A stretch of 64,000 bases of DNA from Acanthoscelides obtectus (lineage: Eukaryota; Arthropoda; Insecta; Coleoptera; Chrysomelidae): positions 87,982,864-88,046,863 of the forward strand of contig CAVLJG010000001.1 of assembly GCA_963669975.1 (NCBI GenBank). The letters run 5' to 3'. This document shows positions 14,701 to 29,700 of the stretch, one piece after another. The number at the start of each line of letters is the position of its first letter. Within the stretch, counting starts at the first letter, position 1. Below the pieces are notes generated by a model that was not told the DNA's origin, made no database searches, and saw only the letters and a list, made by a program, of their open reading frames with translations. The position numbers and the translations under genes were made by a program.

Positions 14701-17700
14701 TCAAAGAAATATTAGAACCTCATATTTTACTATGTGTCCAAATACTTGAGAACTATTTTCGAATAAGATAATCACTCTCGCCGTATTGCCAGAGCTACAA
14801 TAAATTTCCTCAATAATGGTGAAATCGACCTCCTCCCTTGACATCCTAGATCCCCAGACCATTCCAAATCCGCGCGATATGATGGGAAGAAGTCCTTTTT
14901 ACGTCATCCTCCATTCGCGCTGGCAACTCTTTGGGATAGAGTAAAACTAGCTTGGGTTGGGATACTTCAAGGTAGACATAAATCAGAATCCCAGATGCAC
15001 AGTGGGACGAATAACCAATCTAGATGGACAAAATTAAAACATAAGAAATTTAAAACTACTGTTTAGTAGACAACGTAGTTTGTATAAGCAAAATATGTAC
15101 GTGAAAAGTAACCATACAAAAAGTAGACCAGTGATTATGGTCGCAAAGTAAACATTGAATTCTAACAATTTGGTATTAGGTATTAGTTAGCGGCTGTGGA
15201 AGCAGCAAAATTTAACATTGTCCCAAACCACCTCCTAGCATCCACATTACTTTTCCATGAGGGAAGATGAGTATAAAGATAAGTACATAGTTATTTCAAT
15301 TTCACTTATGATGTTAGATGTGTGAGACAGTAATTTGTTAGTTTTCGTCCTAGTATAAATAAAAAAATGACAAAAATCTTCCGCGGACTACCGCAGTCAT
15401 TTCAAGCTTAAAGCTATGAAATATGCTGAATCACATAATAAAAAACGATCCTCCAACATTTACTAATGTGGATGTATTGTTCATTTAAACAACTGAAGAA
15501 TCCATATCCCGTAGGAAGCTATTTGAACGTGGTCCAGCTGTAAAGAAATTTTACAGCAATTATCCAATCGATTTGCACAAGAAAACCTGTCAGATGTTTC
15601 TGAGAAAGAGCTGGAGGGGTTAAGTGGGAGGAAAGAAAAGCAAACAAGGCTTTATTAATAAAAAAAACTCTTCACAGTTTCTTGTAAATGTTGGGACTAT
15701 ACTCTACCTATTGTGGCCAGTAATTCAACAGGACTTCCTGTAGATCTATAAGAAAAGTTTCCGAAGCAATTTAACACATTGTCTATATCTAAAAACATAG
15801 TGTCATAGCAAGCCTTTGACTTGTTAGTTGTAATATGGTCTGCAATTTCATTCGAACACTACTCTCAGAGACATCGATTTCATTTTCGGAAAGACAACAA
15901 TCATTCTGCCATTTCTTCATCCGGTAGTAGAAAGGGTACGTTTGGCATTTGTTTGCTCGCACACTTTGGCGAATCAAATAATAAGAATGTTTGTTGAGCA
16001 GTGAATAAACATCACTAATGCTTCTTCGTCTGAAAAAGATCGCGTTTCCGAAACGTTTCTTTGCTTTTTTAATTAGGTAGCAAAACCTGAGAAAAAACTT
16101 CCCACTTGATTTGTCAAAGAATGTTTTACAGGGCGTCCTCTTGAATAATTGGCCGCAACATGGAACGTACGATCCCAATATTAAAAAAATAATAATAATG
16201 TGAAGATACTATTCAAACACTGTTTTTTTTCTAGAAAACATCTTTGGTTTGCATTATATCCAGTTATGCTTTATTTTGGAAGCCATATAGTCAGCTCTTT
16301 TTCTGAAACATCTGACAAGTTTTCTAGTAAAAATCGATCTTATAATTGTTATATAATTGAGCCTATTTCTTTACAGTTGTGCTATACGCAGAATTCAATT
16401 GCTGAAATGAACAATACACCCACATTAGTAAATGGCAAAAGTTCCCTTTTCAATATGTGACTCAGCACAATTTTTTAAAATTTCAACATTAAAATTTCTG
16501 CGGTAGTCATATTGTTTATTCTAGGAGGAAAACTAACAAATTACACAATCACACATCTATCATCATAAAACTATATTCAACTAAATTTCGCATATGAAAT
16601 AACTAGGTACTTATTTTTATATTTATCTTGCATTTCGGAAAAATAATTTGGATGCTACAAGGTGGTTTTTAGGAATGATCAATTTCACCAATAACACCAA
16701 ATTGTTGGAACTCAAGGATTACAGTGCTACCGTAATCCCTGGTCTACTTTTTGTGTGTTTATCTTTACGTATTCCGCTTATACAAACCTTTCTACTAAAT
16801 ACTCAGTAGTTTTAGATTTTTTATGTTTTAATTTTGTCCACCTAGATTGGTCATTCGTCACACTGTGCGGCGACAGGATGAATGTATACGATATCAAGGT
16901 AACCCAACACATTATTAGAGCAATATAGAGATACCGTAAACCTTTTCCCTTCAGCATTTAATCATGACTTCTTGCTTATGCCTAACTATACAAAGATATA
17001 GTGTAAGAGGAACTGCGCTAGAATTGTTCAAGTTATACCTCTATAATTGACAACAGAGGGTTAAAATTGTTAAAGGAGGTCAAACTTGAAAGTCAAACAT
17101 TGATTTGACTTTTGGGCCCATTTTGTTTGTAGTTTTTTTAAACGATCTCTGTTTTGTTACTAGTGGTGATGAGAGCAAGCATACAATTATCTGCTATGCT
17201 GATGACACAAATTTAGTGTTGGGTGGGACAAGAGTAGAGGACCTAACTGCTAATGGGAATCTCTTATTCAGGAGTGGGAATACATGGTTTTCTGAGAAAA
17301 AAATAGTGCTGAATAAATCCAAAACTGATGAAACATTATTTAGAACTAAGCAGAGTAAAGTCGTTAAGCCACAGTGTATCGATATAGATGATCATCAACT
17401 GCAGTTGAGTGAAAGTGTAAAATTCTTAGACATCTATGTTGTTAAATTTTTAGATTGGACAACACATGTATTCGAACTGTTGAAGAGGCTCAATTCCATT
17501 TGCTACGGTTTTAGGGTAATATCAAGTTATCTAAATAATACGAATATGAAAATATTGTACCATGCTATTTTGAAAGTGTTCTAAAGTATGGGATTATTTT
17601 TTGGGGCGCAATAGGTTTATTAAAAAAAAAATTGTTGTTCAAAAAAGAGCAGTACGTCTGCTAAAGGGACTAAATTTCAATGAAACTTGCAGGGGGGTGT

Positions 17701-20700
17701 TTAAAACTGAAAAAATCATGACTAATGTATATATCTATGTCATATTTTTTTCAAAAATAAAAATTTATTTTGAGCTTGAGGTGCAAACTGTTTATGATAC
17801 TCGAACAGTCAATGTTAATTATCCAATACACAGATTATCCTCCACACAAAAAAGCCCTATTTACATGTGGTTAAAATTTTTTAACAATCTACCAAATGAA
17901 ATGAAAAACATAAACAGTTTACATAAATTTAAAAAGACTATTAAGCAATTTCTAGTACAGTCAAAGCCTTATACAATAGATGAGTTCTATGGGAGTTGTA
18001 ATAGTTTCAGATTGTAGATGTTTTAAGATAAATAATCATGTAACACAAAAAAAGGTCTCAGGTAAACTACTATAGTTATGGTGATAGTGACGCAACATTT
18101 CATTTTGTAGTGGCTATACAATTTTTGTAATGTCATTGTACAATTTGAAATATAGATTATTATTATACACAAAATTTCATTCAAATAAAATCCTGTTACT
18201 GGGTGTTCTATTTTCTTTGCCACTGAGTATATTTCAATTGTTTGTTAGGTCCTGTTTGTAATCATGTATAATGTATGCAGTACCTGGCTAAATTTATTCT
18301 TGCTCTTTGCCCTCCGCTCAAAGACACTCCTCTTTCGCCGACCATTGTTTTATCACCAAAGGGTAGTTGTTCGAAGTCCGTTTCGAGAGCACAACAATCT
18401 ACAACGTCATGGTATCTGAGAGAAAAAGTAATGGAAAGTTACATGTGGAAGTTTTGTGGATTATTCGAAAAATCATTCGGTTTTATTGCATGATAATATT
18501 CTAAATACCTGTTTTTAAGATACTGTCTACCGAACAGTATGTTATTTCTCACGCTCGATACAAACAGCCAAGGCTCTTGATTAGCATATGCAATCCTTCC
18601 AGATACATTAACCCTTCCACTGCCCTGGAATCAAAGTTATTATCTTTTCAGCAAAACTAGTATAAAGAGAAGTGGTGAAATAATAGAGTAAAAACAATCT
18701 CAATTGAAACAAACCTGCTGAATTATTCTTAATCCAGTTTGATTTCAAAATACATGCTTTGGAAAATAATCACTACAATACTCAAAAAATTAAGGGAGGA
18801 AGAAAAAAATCCAATTTATTCGGTGATCTTTGACTATCTGTATTTTCGTGAAACCTGGTCGAATCTAGACTGAAAAAAGCTTAAAAAACGCTTTTCGTGG
18901 ATTTAAGATTCTAGGTTTCTGGTTTCTTAGCCGAAAAAGAAGCAACGATTGGCATGCAAGTCTAACAGATAGCGCAAGAACATTTTTTTATAAATGTTTG
19001 CGTTCTATTTAGACTACGTATTTGAAAAACATTTTTCTGTTAGGCCATCATATGAATCAGATAGCCAGTTTATTTAGCCTTAATATCATGTTCTTAAAAT
19101 CTCGATACGATCATTTAGCGCCAAGATATCTGACTTTGAATGAAAAAGGATCCATCCGTCGATAACCAGTGCGCGCACAGAGAATGTACAGATATTTCTG
19201 AAAAGAGGAATAAATCTCCTATAAGATTTTAGTTACTTTTTACCTTGTTATGGAAAATCGACCGCATCTTTGGAACTGCTAACGTTTTCATTTTTTTTAC
19301 CTCAATGTATCACTTATAACCCTGCACGAAGACAGATCGATCCATCATACGGTTTTTCCGGACCGACAAATTCCTACATCCGCCTTTGAGATCCTTCATT
19401 TTCTAGATCCGCCGCGGGTCAGTATTTTTGTTTTTTTAAATATTGCATGAATAAAAGAATAAAACTTTTCCAATTGCTTTTTTAAAATTAAAGGTGTTAC
19501 AGATATCCAATAGTGACAACAAAAGAAGAAACATAATTTTTCAATTTTCAACCAAATTACAAGATGTTGTGATACAAAAATTTGACGAAAACAAGACAAA
19601 AAGTGACTTTTTTGAAATCAACACTAAGGAAACAAAAACCTAATTTTATTCAAAGATTGCAATCAAAGCTTATAGGAGGTTTATTCCAGTATTCAGAAAT
19701 ACCCTTACATTCTCTGTGCGACCACTGGTTGCCGAGATATCAGTGGTTGATGACAAAAGGATCCTTTTTCATTCTTATTCAGACACCTCCACGCTAAATG
19801 ATCGTATCGAGATTTTAAAATTAGAATATTGTAGCTGAATAAACGGGTCATCTAATCCATATGGTGGCCCAACAGAAATTAATTTCGTCGTGGTCCTGTA
19901 CTAAAATGAAGGTAAAAGTTTTGAAAAAAACTATTTGAATTGCATGTTCCTAAATTTTTTCGACTAAAAAACCTGAAAACTAGAATCTTGAAGCTCTAAA
20001 ATGCTTTTTTTTAGAAGCGACCATTTTTCACCGAAATACAGCATGTCAAAGATCACCGAAATTTTTGTTTCTTGCTCCTTTAATTCTTTGGGCGTATTAC
20101 ATATATAAAAAAACGCTCTGATATTGGACAAACAGCGGGCAATATTAATTTACTCGTATAACTCGATATGGTGAACTTCTTCCAGATTGTTGCGACCGCA
20201 TTATTTGCAAGAAAGTAATCTATTTCATATTGCAGTTTTTATGTAGCAAGCTTACGTGAATAAAAACAACGTACTGCCACGCTGAGAAAACATGGTCAGT
20301 AAAACAATATTTCTGGAAAATCATCGTTTTCTATAATAAACTTTTCAAGTAATTTAAGTAACTAAATTATTCGATTTAATTAAACTGAATTTTTAAAAAC
20401 AGGATTGATTGAAGTGATATTAAACCCATTTTCTTGAAAATAGCAAACCATGAACCTGTTTTATTTGAAGAATTTGAAAGGAATTTGTAAATTTTTAACA
20501 ATGTTCTATAGCTAGCTCTAACCTTATTTTATTGTAACTTGTCTGTTACTTTTGGAACAAATAAAAACTATCTATCTATCTATCAATTAGACTGTTCAAT
20601 TAATTAGTGTTTATTAAAAGTACATTTAAAATAGTGAAACATTAATAAATACAGTTAAACTATTCATGTAAGGACGCATGCTCGGCAGCACTTAGCAGTA

Positions 20701-23700
20701 AAAAGGTATTCAATAAAGAGAAAACTGACCTGTAACTCTCCAATAAGCAACTGTAATAGAGAAGATTTTCCAGCACCTACACTGCCTACAACACAGCATA
20801 AAGTCCCTGGCTTGATATGGAAGTTGATGTCGATCAGGGTAGGTGCGATTGCGTTCGATATCCAGGTTGCAGATACCTGGCACCAACAATTGCTCACATA
20901 TAATACGTGACATATAAAAAATGACACCCAGTAATAATGAATTTACAACATTTTTTGCATACATTTTCTTTCAAGTAGTAATTGAGTAAAATTGTAATTG
21001 ATCAAAATTTGGGAAAACCCATCAGTTGAAAAAAAAATAATTATTGGGCCTGAGGCTGTGGAAGATGGAGCAAACGGAGTAATATTGTTCCCATAATGTC
21101 CTAGACGTGTTCAATTGGTGATAGATCGGAAGATCTAGGGGCCAAGGCGACAAATCGATTTTTTTTTCTTCAACATGGATCAACGTAATTGTAGTTTGGT
21201 GAGCGTTCGTGGATAAGGCAAAACCTGTGGCATTCTCTTCTCACCATTGGTGACCTTCTATAAGCAATAGCCCCCGATACCAAATTAAGAATCTCGACTT
21301 TCACCTCGTCGCCTTCCCACCCTTCCACGTTCCCAAAGAGAATTTGAACTTGTTACTAAAGACAATGGTATTCCATTCGAGGTCCTAGTTCAGCCGTTCT
21401 CTGCACCAAGCCGATCACTTTGGTGCCTAGGTGGGCAAACCGAGGACGGCATGAAGTAAGTCCAAAACTGTTGATCGGGCGATAGTCAATTCGCCTTATA
21501 ATACGCTTTCCATGCTCCCAAGCCATTGGTCCGTAATATAGTCCGTAATTGACCTTGTGGACGAGAAGCGGTCCCGCAGAGCCAAAAGCCTAAGATCGCC
21601 ATCTTGGCGTGGGGCCGTTCTTGAGAGAATCCAGGCCCTACAACAAACCACCACCGTATTTAGCCTTTTGTGCAGCCTGGTGGACATTTCTCTAACGGAC
21701 CAACTAGCCTTTCGCAAGCCCACTATTCACCCCCTATCAAAATAGCTAACTGCTGAAAATCTTCGCTCTAGGCATAATGAACAGATTAGAACAGCTATTC
21801 CCCACGTACTGTACGATGAACAAGTGCCAATTGTAGCTACAAAACACAACTATAGCTTATTTATATTTTATCGATCTGATAGAGAAGCTGATCGTTTTTG
21901 ACCTAGCCTAAACAAACATTTACCTTAAAAATCTCTGTAATAAATTCATTATTACTGGGTGTTCTTTTTAGTATGGCACTATATTATAAACATACGGTGT
22001 ATATGATGATGAAATCAACCTTTTCAAAAAAATCTGCAGCATAAGACAGTCTTCCCGTTATTTTTTTACGGGTATTGGTTGGGTGTAATATAATTTTTGT
22101 AAAATCCAAACAATTCGTTTGGAAGACAACCATTATATGCCTTTTTTAGATGGGAACAACTATGCAATTCAATCAATTCTAACTGTTGTTTCGGTTATGC
22201 GTTTTCAATTTCAACATCAAATGGATTTTGGAACACTTTTCAGCTGGGAATTTGAAGTCTACGAATCTTTCATGAAACTCATTCCTCAACCTTTGCAACA
22301 ACAACACGCACTTTGCAAAGACTCTTGATTTCTTGAGGGTAAGGTCTCCCAATGAACCAACTGCTTTTGTTGCAGCTGCTTTTCCAAGAATAAGAGCTTT
22401 TCCGTGAAAACTTGAACATGTTCATATAGCTGCGTGCATTGCTGATCTTTCCCTTGTGGAGGGACGCGGACTGACGAGTCTCGATGAGCGGGGGTTTTGA
22501 GCGCGCGCAGTTCCTATTGAGGCGGGTATCCATTTGTAACATATTCAGCTCGTAGGTGACACGGGGTCCGAAACTATTTTTGAATTTTGGATGAGAGTTG
22601 TAACTGGCTCGCGGGCTGGATAAAGGGCCTATGCCGGCCGGGTGGTGGCCCGGGGGCCGATGTTGGACACTCCTGCACTAGACAACAATAATCAAAATAG
22701 GAATACAATATAAGCTAGACCCAAAAACCCTAGTCTGACAGCTTGAGTTCAATGTGTACGAAAGAGGAGCGAGAGAAGTGTGTATCAATACATGTTAGAA
22801 AGAGATCAAAGGCGGCTGAAGGACGAAGGTCATCACCACATTGCCGAGCAACGGTGACACAGAAGGTCGTGCAATTTGCCGCGTTGCAAATATGTTACAC
22901 GAGAAAATGTCCGCACATTCTTCTACAATAGGTTAGGTTACTGTCAAATCCAGGAAGGAGGTTTATTCGAACATTTAATTTGATATTTTGTTTTCATTTT
23001 GATTAGAATTATTTATTTCACTTTTTATGCGACTTGATGTTTTAATTTATTTTAAAATTTCCACCGATGATGATAAAATCAACACATCCTGTGGGATAAT
23101 CTAACAAATACCATACAAATTAGCATTGCCTGCGTGTACGCAGGTGAAAACCATTTCGAGGCAGGACGACACCCAAATGAGCGCTAGATGGTACTGATCA
23201 AAATCGCTCATCTATGATCATGGAGGTGGAATGTAAGAGATGCGGTGTTGCCAAGCGAACCAATGATGCAATGTTGCAGAATTTGTGGCGAACCTGAACT
23301 ATCATTTCGACCTAAAATGGAGCGCCGTTAGGACCGATCCCCAATCGATCTTAAGATTCGACGTCATAAGCTAACGCATATTTTCAATATGCATCTTAAT
23401 TTAAGGAACACGAATATGAGCTGCGCTACACAGCCGGCTTCTATCTCTTTATAACCCTAACATATATGTGCCTATACGCGCTTCTCTTCCATACACATTG
23501 AACTCAAGACGTCAGACAAATTTGGTTCTCAATGTATACAGAGGTCATACGCATGGGCGAAGGGAATGAGGCGGCACGATGTCCGTGGCGATTAAAATAA
23601 ATTACTTTTAGCGGAATGTACTTTTTACGTGAATTGGGATCTATCACTCTCTCACCTTGGTCAATTTTATCTCTCCTGGGTCCCCTTTGCTAATCCTAGC

Positions 23701-26700
23701 ACCGCTTCCCTTCGACTTTGTCTCCGACAGTCTCAAGAAATCCTCAATCCTCTTCACCGACACCCTCGCCTCCGCATATGTAGACATGGCCAGTGGGAAA
23801 AAGATGCTCATGTACAACTGGACGGTGTTGTACAGTTGTGCGACCGAGAACACCACGTCACCTGTCAACGGTTTGCCACTCCAGATGACGTAAGCGACTA
23901 GCGTCAAGTAGAGCGTCAGACGTTCCATGAACACATAACTGGCCACGGTGACACCGCGCACGTAGGATGTTTTCGTTATGTAATCGATTTCGTATCTGCA
24001 AAAAACCGTGCAATCGTGGACATATTGAAAGTCGACATTTTTGCAACTTTGCCCTTCCGTGTGATGACGGAATATTTCTTCTAAACAAAAACTTTTCACA
24101 GGGTTATTATACAAGTATCTGAGAACACATTTATAAAATACTCCCACATATACAGGGTGTTCCAATTTTGGCCCACATATTAGAGTTGATGATCTTCAAA
24201 ATAAATAATATGAGTTATTGAGCTATTGGGTATTTTTCTAAAAATTAAACTAACATTTGACAGCTTGCAAATGATATCTTGGCAGGTAGTCAATTTTGTG
24301 TGAATATTTTTTCATTATCCTCAATTTCAATCTGACTCATCAACTTTTTGATCAACACAGGGTGGCCGAAAAAGCAAAACGTAATTTCAAAAAATAATAA
24401 AAATGGAACACCCTGTATATTTCAGCATGTTTGGATTCCTCTTCTTACAAGCTTTTTCCTGAGATAAAAGTCGATGGTGTTCATATACCGAGTTTTTAAG
24501 TTGTTTTAAATTTTTCGTTATGCAAATCTATGTACATATGTACTGATACATTTGGCCTTGGATATGTAAACGGCAGCCATAATTGGCCGAATTTTCTCTT
24601 TTATTCTTTTGCGGTATTACGTATTTCGAAGACATAGATAGCGATACTTGTGCTGCCACCACGCGAATGGTGAGTTTCCCTGAGCGATGACGAATAATAA
24701 TAATTAATAATAATAATAAAGGTCTTTCACTGATACCAAAGATGCAAAATGTACAGCCTCCCACCCCATACAACACCCAATATTCACTCCCCTCAAAATA
24801 TTTTCTGAATCTGACGTCAAAAAACGAAGTTTGAACGATTATCAGTTTTTTCGTACAAAGCTTTTTCTTCGTTGGCATAGCAGTAACCTTGTGTCAAAAT
24901 TTCATCAAAATCCGCGTATTAGCGGACAGAAAGACCGACAGACATGTGTAGATGTCATGTTACGTCAAATATATCATTTTCAAAATTTTTCGCGATTATA
25001 TTACTTCCTCGTCAATTTACATTGTAAGTAAACGTTCAAGATTTTGATCAATTAGCCTAAAATTGGAAACAGGAATTCTTTGACACAAAATTCACTACTT
25101 TATCTATCTATCAAGATGGCAGATATGCACGTTGTCAAACTTTGGTGTTTTACATATGATACCCAGTAGTTCATCAAATAATAAATAATCAAAGCCCTCA
25201 AGTATCATATCAATCTTTTTTCTTATAAAAGAGTATCTGAGTGTCTAATCGAAAACAAAGCAGTCCGTTTAGAAAAATAACACTGATACGTGGCTCAAAA
25301 TTGGGACACAATTTTTTTACTGCACAAGTTCTAGGAATAACTAAAATAATAATCCTCAGTGGCACTCCAAAAATGTCTGATTTGTCCATTTGGCCCGACT
25401 GTTTAAAAAGTTGCCATAAATAGTTATTTGAAAAACCTTCTGTTTGCAAGCAATATTGCGACCCCGCATCGGTGGGCCATCCTATCCATCTATTATCTGC
25501 TACAGAGTATCAAAAATGCAAATACTTCACTAAAATTATAGCTCAAACTTAGTCAAAATTTTTTCAACCGTCATGAGAAATCTTACTTTGCTGTTCTATG
25601 CGATTCCTAAAAAATGACCATAATCTACGATACCTCGTATATGTCTTGTTGTATCAAGATTTATTATTCTTTTATGAGATATACAGTAATGGACAAAAGT
25701 ATATAGACAAATATGAATATTTACCTAAATATCTTTAGAAAACGAATTCATACTTCATTGCGCTAGTAGTAGAAAAACGAAATTTCTTGTTTTTACATTA
25801 GGTACCTTTACACTTACACTCTTTCGCGTGGGGTTTGAACGGCGTTCCAATCGTGCCGCCAATAATGCGCTTCAAGAACGTAGCGTTCCAAGAGTGTGTT
25901 ACTAGAAAAATAAAAAATTCAACGTTCCATTCGCGCAGACTTAACCGCGCGTATATAACGTAAAAGGAAAAACATGTCAGTGTAAAGTAAAAAGTGTTGG
26001 TTATCGCGCGGATTTGACCGTTCTTCAGGCGTTTTAGAAATTCTGAAAGGATTGATATAAAAAAATGTACAAAATAAAGCAGCATAAATTAAAAGTGGCT
26101 CTTTGTATGGCTGTACAAATAAATTTTATAAATAATAAGAGAAAAAGAAGCACATGGGTGAAAAAATGGATGGAGGCTCGTAACAAATATGGTCACATGC
26201 CACTATTAAAAGAACTAAGACAAGATTATCCTAGTGATTTTAAAAATTATCTTCGTATGGACTTTGATACATTTAATATATTATTAGAATTGATCTCACC
26301 TATTATTTCTAAACAAAACACGAAGATGAGAGAAAGTATTAGTGCGGAGGAAAGACTAGCTGCCACATTACGCTACTTAGCGACAGGTCGCTCCTATGAA
26401 GATCTTAAATTTTCTACTGGAATATCACCATCTTCCTTATGCTACATCATACCCGAAACATGCAAAGCCATATATCAGGTTCTTAAAGAAACTTATTTGA
26501 AGGTAAGTTTATTAAAAATAAAAACAATTATTTTTTAGCGAACAGCAAGTAGGTATATCTTAAAAATAAATGGTTTCGTAGAAAAAAAGAACAGTGAAAA
26601 GAACAACTTTAAAAAAGAAAATATTTGCTGCTAGGTAGGGGTTTTACCCATCTATATTATCTGCAGCAGTATTATAAAAATCCACTATATTTGTTGAAGA

Positions 26701-29700
26701 GGTCTCGATTGCTTGTTCTGTCACTGGTGGTGATGTAACCTGCCACTGTTGATCAGATTCTTGCTCCGAAGGTGATAAAACCTGCCTCTGTTGATTACAG
26801 TCCTGGTCTGATGGTGATGTAAACTGCCATTGCTGACCAGAAGAATTTGATAATACCGTGTATCGACTGCAGGATGAAATTGAAGTATTTCGTGTCTCCT
26901 CTGTATCCGACAGGGTTGTAGTACATGTCAACTTTTTTAATAATCCTTGGGTCATAACTTTATTAACCAATGCTTCGGCCAAAATGGCTTGAGTGGAATC
27001 CATCCGTTTTAATTTTTCGCTCCATGAAATTCCAACTGCATCATATTCACTAATAACATTGTTTGTCATTTGCAACTGGTTTCTGCAAAATTGCATGAAT
27101 TCAGCATTTTGTTTATTAAAGTTGCTCTTGACTTTTTGCCTTGTGGTCACGTTTGTAGATTTGGGTGTGGAAAGGGGTGGTTTTGATTGTGAAGCATGCG
27201 AATTCTAAAAAAAAATTAAAAGTATTATTTTATTCCAGTTTCCAAAAACAAAAGACGATTGGTGCCAAGTAGCATCGGATTTTAAAAATCAATGGCAGTT
27301 TATAAATTGTGGGGGAGCCCTTGACGGGAAGCATATACGCATTGTTCCGCCTCCTCATTCGGGAGCTCAATATTACAACTACAAAAACTTTTATAGCATC
27401 GTTCTACTAGCGCTTGTAAACGCAAATTATGAATTTATTTACGTCGATGTTGGGAAAAATGGAAGACATTCCGATGGAGGAATTTTGGAGTACACAGAAT
27501 TTTATGATAAATTGACAAAAGGTATAAAATAAAGGTCATTTTTTTATGCAAGAGGTTTTTTTTATTAAAACGATAATTTTTTCAGGTCAATTACATTTGC
27601 CGAATAATGATGAAACGGAGAAACATCTTAATTACGTTTTCTTAGGCGATGAAGCATTTTCACTGCACGAAAATTTTTTGAAACCGTATCCTCAAAGAGA
27701 TCTATCATTGGAAAATAGAGTTTTTAACTACCGTTTATCCCGTGCACGCAATGTTGTTGAGAATACTTTTGGTTTACTAGCTGCACGTTTTCGAGTTTTA
27801 TACACATTACCGATCCACAAAATATCACCTACGTGGTTTTGGCTATTTGTGCTTTGCACAATTTTCTTATAAGACGCACGACTTCTTATGCACCTCCCAG
27901 ATCGTTTGATCACGAAGATTTGGCGACTCACGAATTACAAATGGGTGAATGGCGGAATAGCAGTACCGAACTTACCAGTTTACGAACAAGTACGCAAAAA
28001 AATGTAACAATAAACGCTAAAAGTAATCGCGAGAAGTACAAACAATATTTTAATTTGGAAGGAAAAGTTCCGTGGCAACTTGACATGATAAAGAAAGGAA
28101 AAGCTTAATTTATATTATTATAACTCACCTGTGTTAATAAATTTTTTTTACGCCTGTGTCTGTGTTTTCTTGTAATTCAGTATCCTGAGATTCACTTTCA
28201 TTATTATGCTCTTGTAGTATTTGGCATTCATTATTCTCTGCATGTTCTCCTGCCCCATTGTCACATCCTGCCTCTAATTCGTCCGTATCCATATTGCTTA
28301 TACTAGCGGTTGGTATTTCCTGATCACTGGTAAATAACAATAGGTCGTAGTACCATAAAGTGGGTATGTAGACATCATCTGCCCCAGCTCCACTTCGCAT
28401 TGATTCTGCCACCTTTTTAACTTCCTTGCGAAAAGAACCTCTGAAGCTTTGAATCTTTTTTATAACATAGTCTTTATTTGCCTCAGGAAAAATGGTTTTG
28501 CAGACCTATACCAATTTCTCGTAAGCTTTATTTTTTAGGTTTTTATTTGTATAGTCTTTTGACTTGATCTTCCATAGACACGGATACGATTTATAAACTT
28601 CAATAAAATGCCTTATAAACTCTTTCGACCAGTACCTACTGTCTCCCATGGCACACAAAATAAGTATTTATTGAAAATATCTGTAAAAATGAATTAAAAT
28701 GTAATTTACAATTTTACAATAATAAACTTTACTTACAATGTAATTATTTTATTTGTTATACCGCGTGCCAATCACTCACGCACACTCAAATTATGCACAA
28801 AAAACCTTCACGTTCTTCTCCCGCAATCAAGTCTTTACTAAAGTACGAAGTGTTTGCGCACATGCCCGACTCACATCTACATTACCGTCCTTGCGCGCAC
28901 GATTGGAACGTCACGTTCAAAACCCACGCGAAAGAGTGTAAGTGTAAAGGTACCTATTATCTGCAATGAGCACAATACAAGCCTGAATATAAGTACTTTT
29001 TTATGAAGGACAAAAATATGTACACAAATTCTTTACAACATTAGTTTCGTGTCAGAAGAGGATTAGTTTGTGTTCATCAAGTATTGTGGAATAAGTTGAG
29101 TGATTTTAAGACCATGCCACGTGGTCCAGAAATTTCTTTCGATGCGAAAACTAAAATCATTGAGTTGTACAAAGATGTTCAACGTCAAATCGATATTGCC
29201 AAAAAATTGAAGCTGAAGCGTAAAGCGGTTTGGGCAATATTGAACAAATATAAACAAAAAGGTATCTTAGAAGCCTTTAAGTGAATTTCGTCCAAAGATC
29301 CGTTTAAAACCCCAAGGCAAATAAAAGCCGAAATCGAGACAAAAGGAATTGTCAGTGTTTCTACGAAAACTATAAGTAGAAGATTCAATGATTTGAAGTT
29401 ATTTGCACGTCGCCCGAGTAAGAAGCAGCTAATCTCGAGGAAAAACCGTAAGGACCGATTACAATTTGCACGGTTGCATCTTGATTGGAGCATCTGTGAT
29501 TGGAAGAGGGTATGTTTCAGTGACGAATCCAAGTTCAATATGTTTGGATCAGATGGTGTTCATTACGTTAGACGTCCTAGTGGACAAAGATTGAACCCCA
29601 AGTACACTTTGCCCACTGTCAAACATGGAGGCGGGTCTGTTATGGTTTTGGGAGTGCTTTTCGGGGTTTGGGATGGGACCTTTACATAGAATAGATGGCA

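Larger units (their letters stand above)
25801..28954 (+). mobile_element. PIF/Harbinger transposon, nearly complete
   Basis: 3.15 kb with ~38-bp near-perfect TIRs: GGTACCTTTACACTTACACT at the left, inverse AGTGTAAGTGTAAAGGTACC at the right. Both ends continue with the CTTTCGCGTGGG complement. It carries the two genes expected of the superfamily, a DDE transposase (plus) and a MADF/Myb-like DNA-binding protein (minus). Left flank is TTA, right flank TAT, so the 3-bp duplication is not exact or the border is off by a base. Confidence 0.92.

Noticed and set aside
14998..16867. Firm assignment to Transib
   Set aside because: Only the terminal heptamer agrees. Flanking 5-mers do not match and no Transib or RAG1-like protein is present, so it is kept as a question only.
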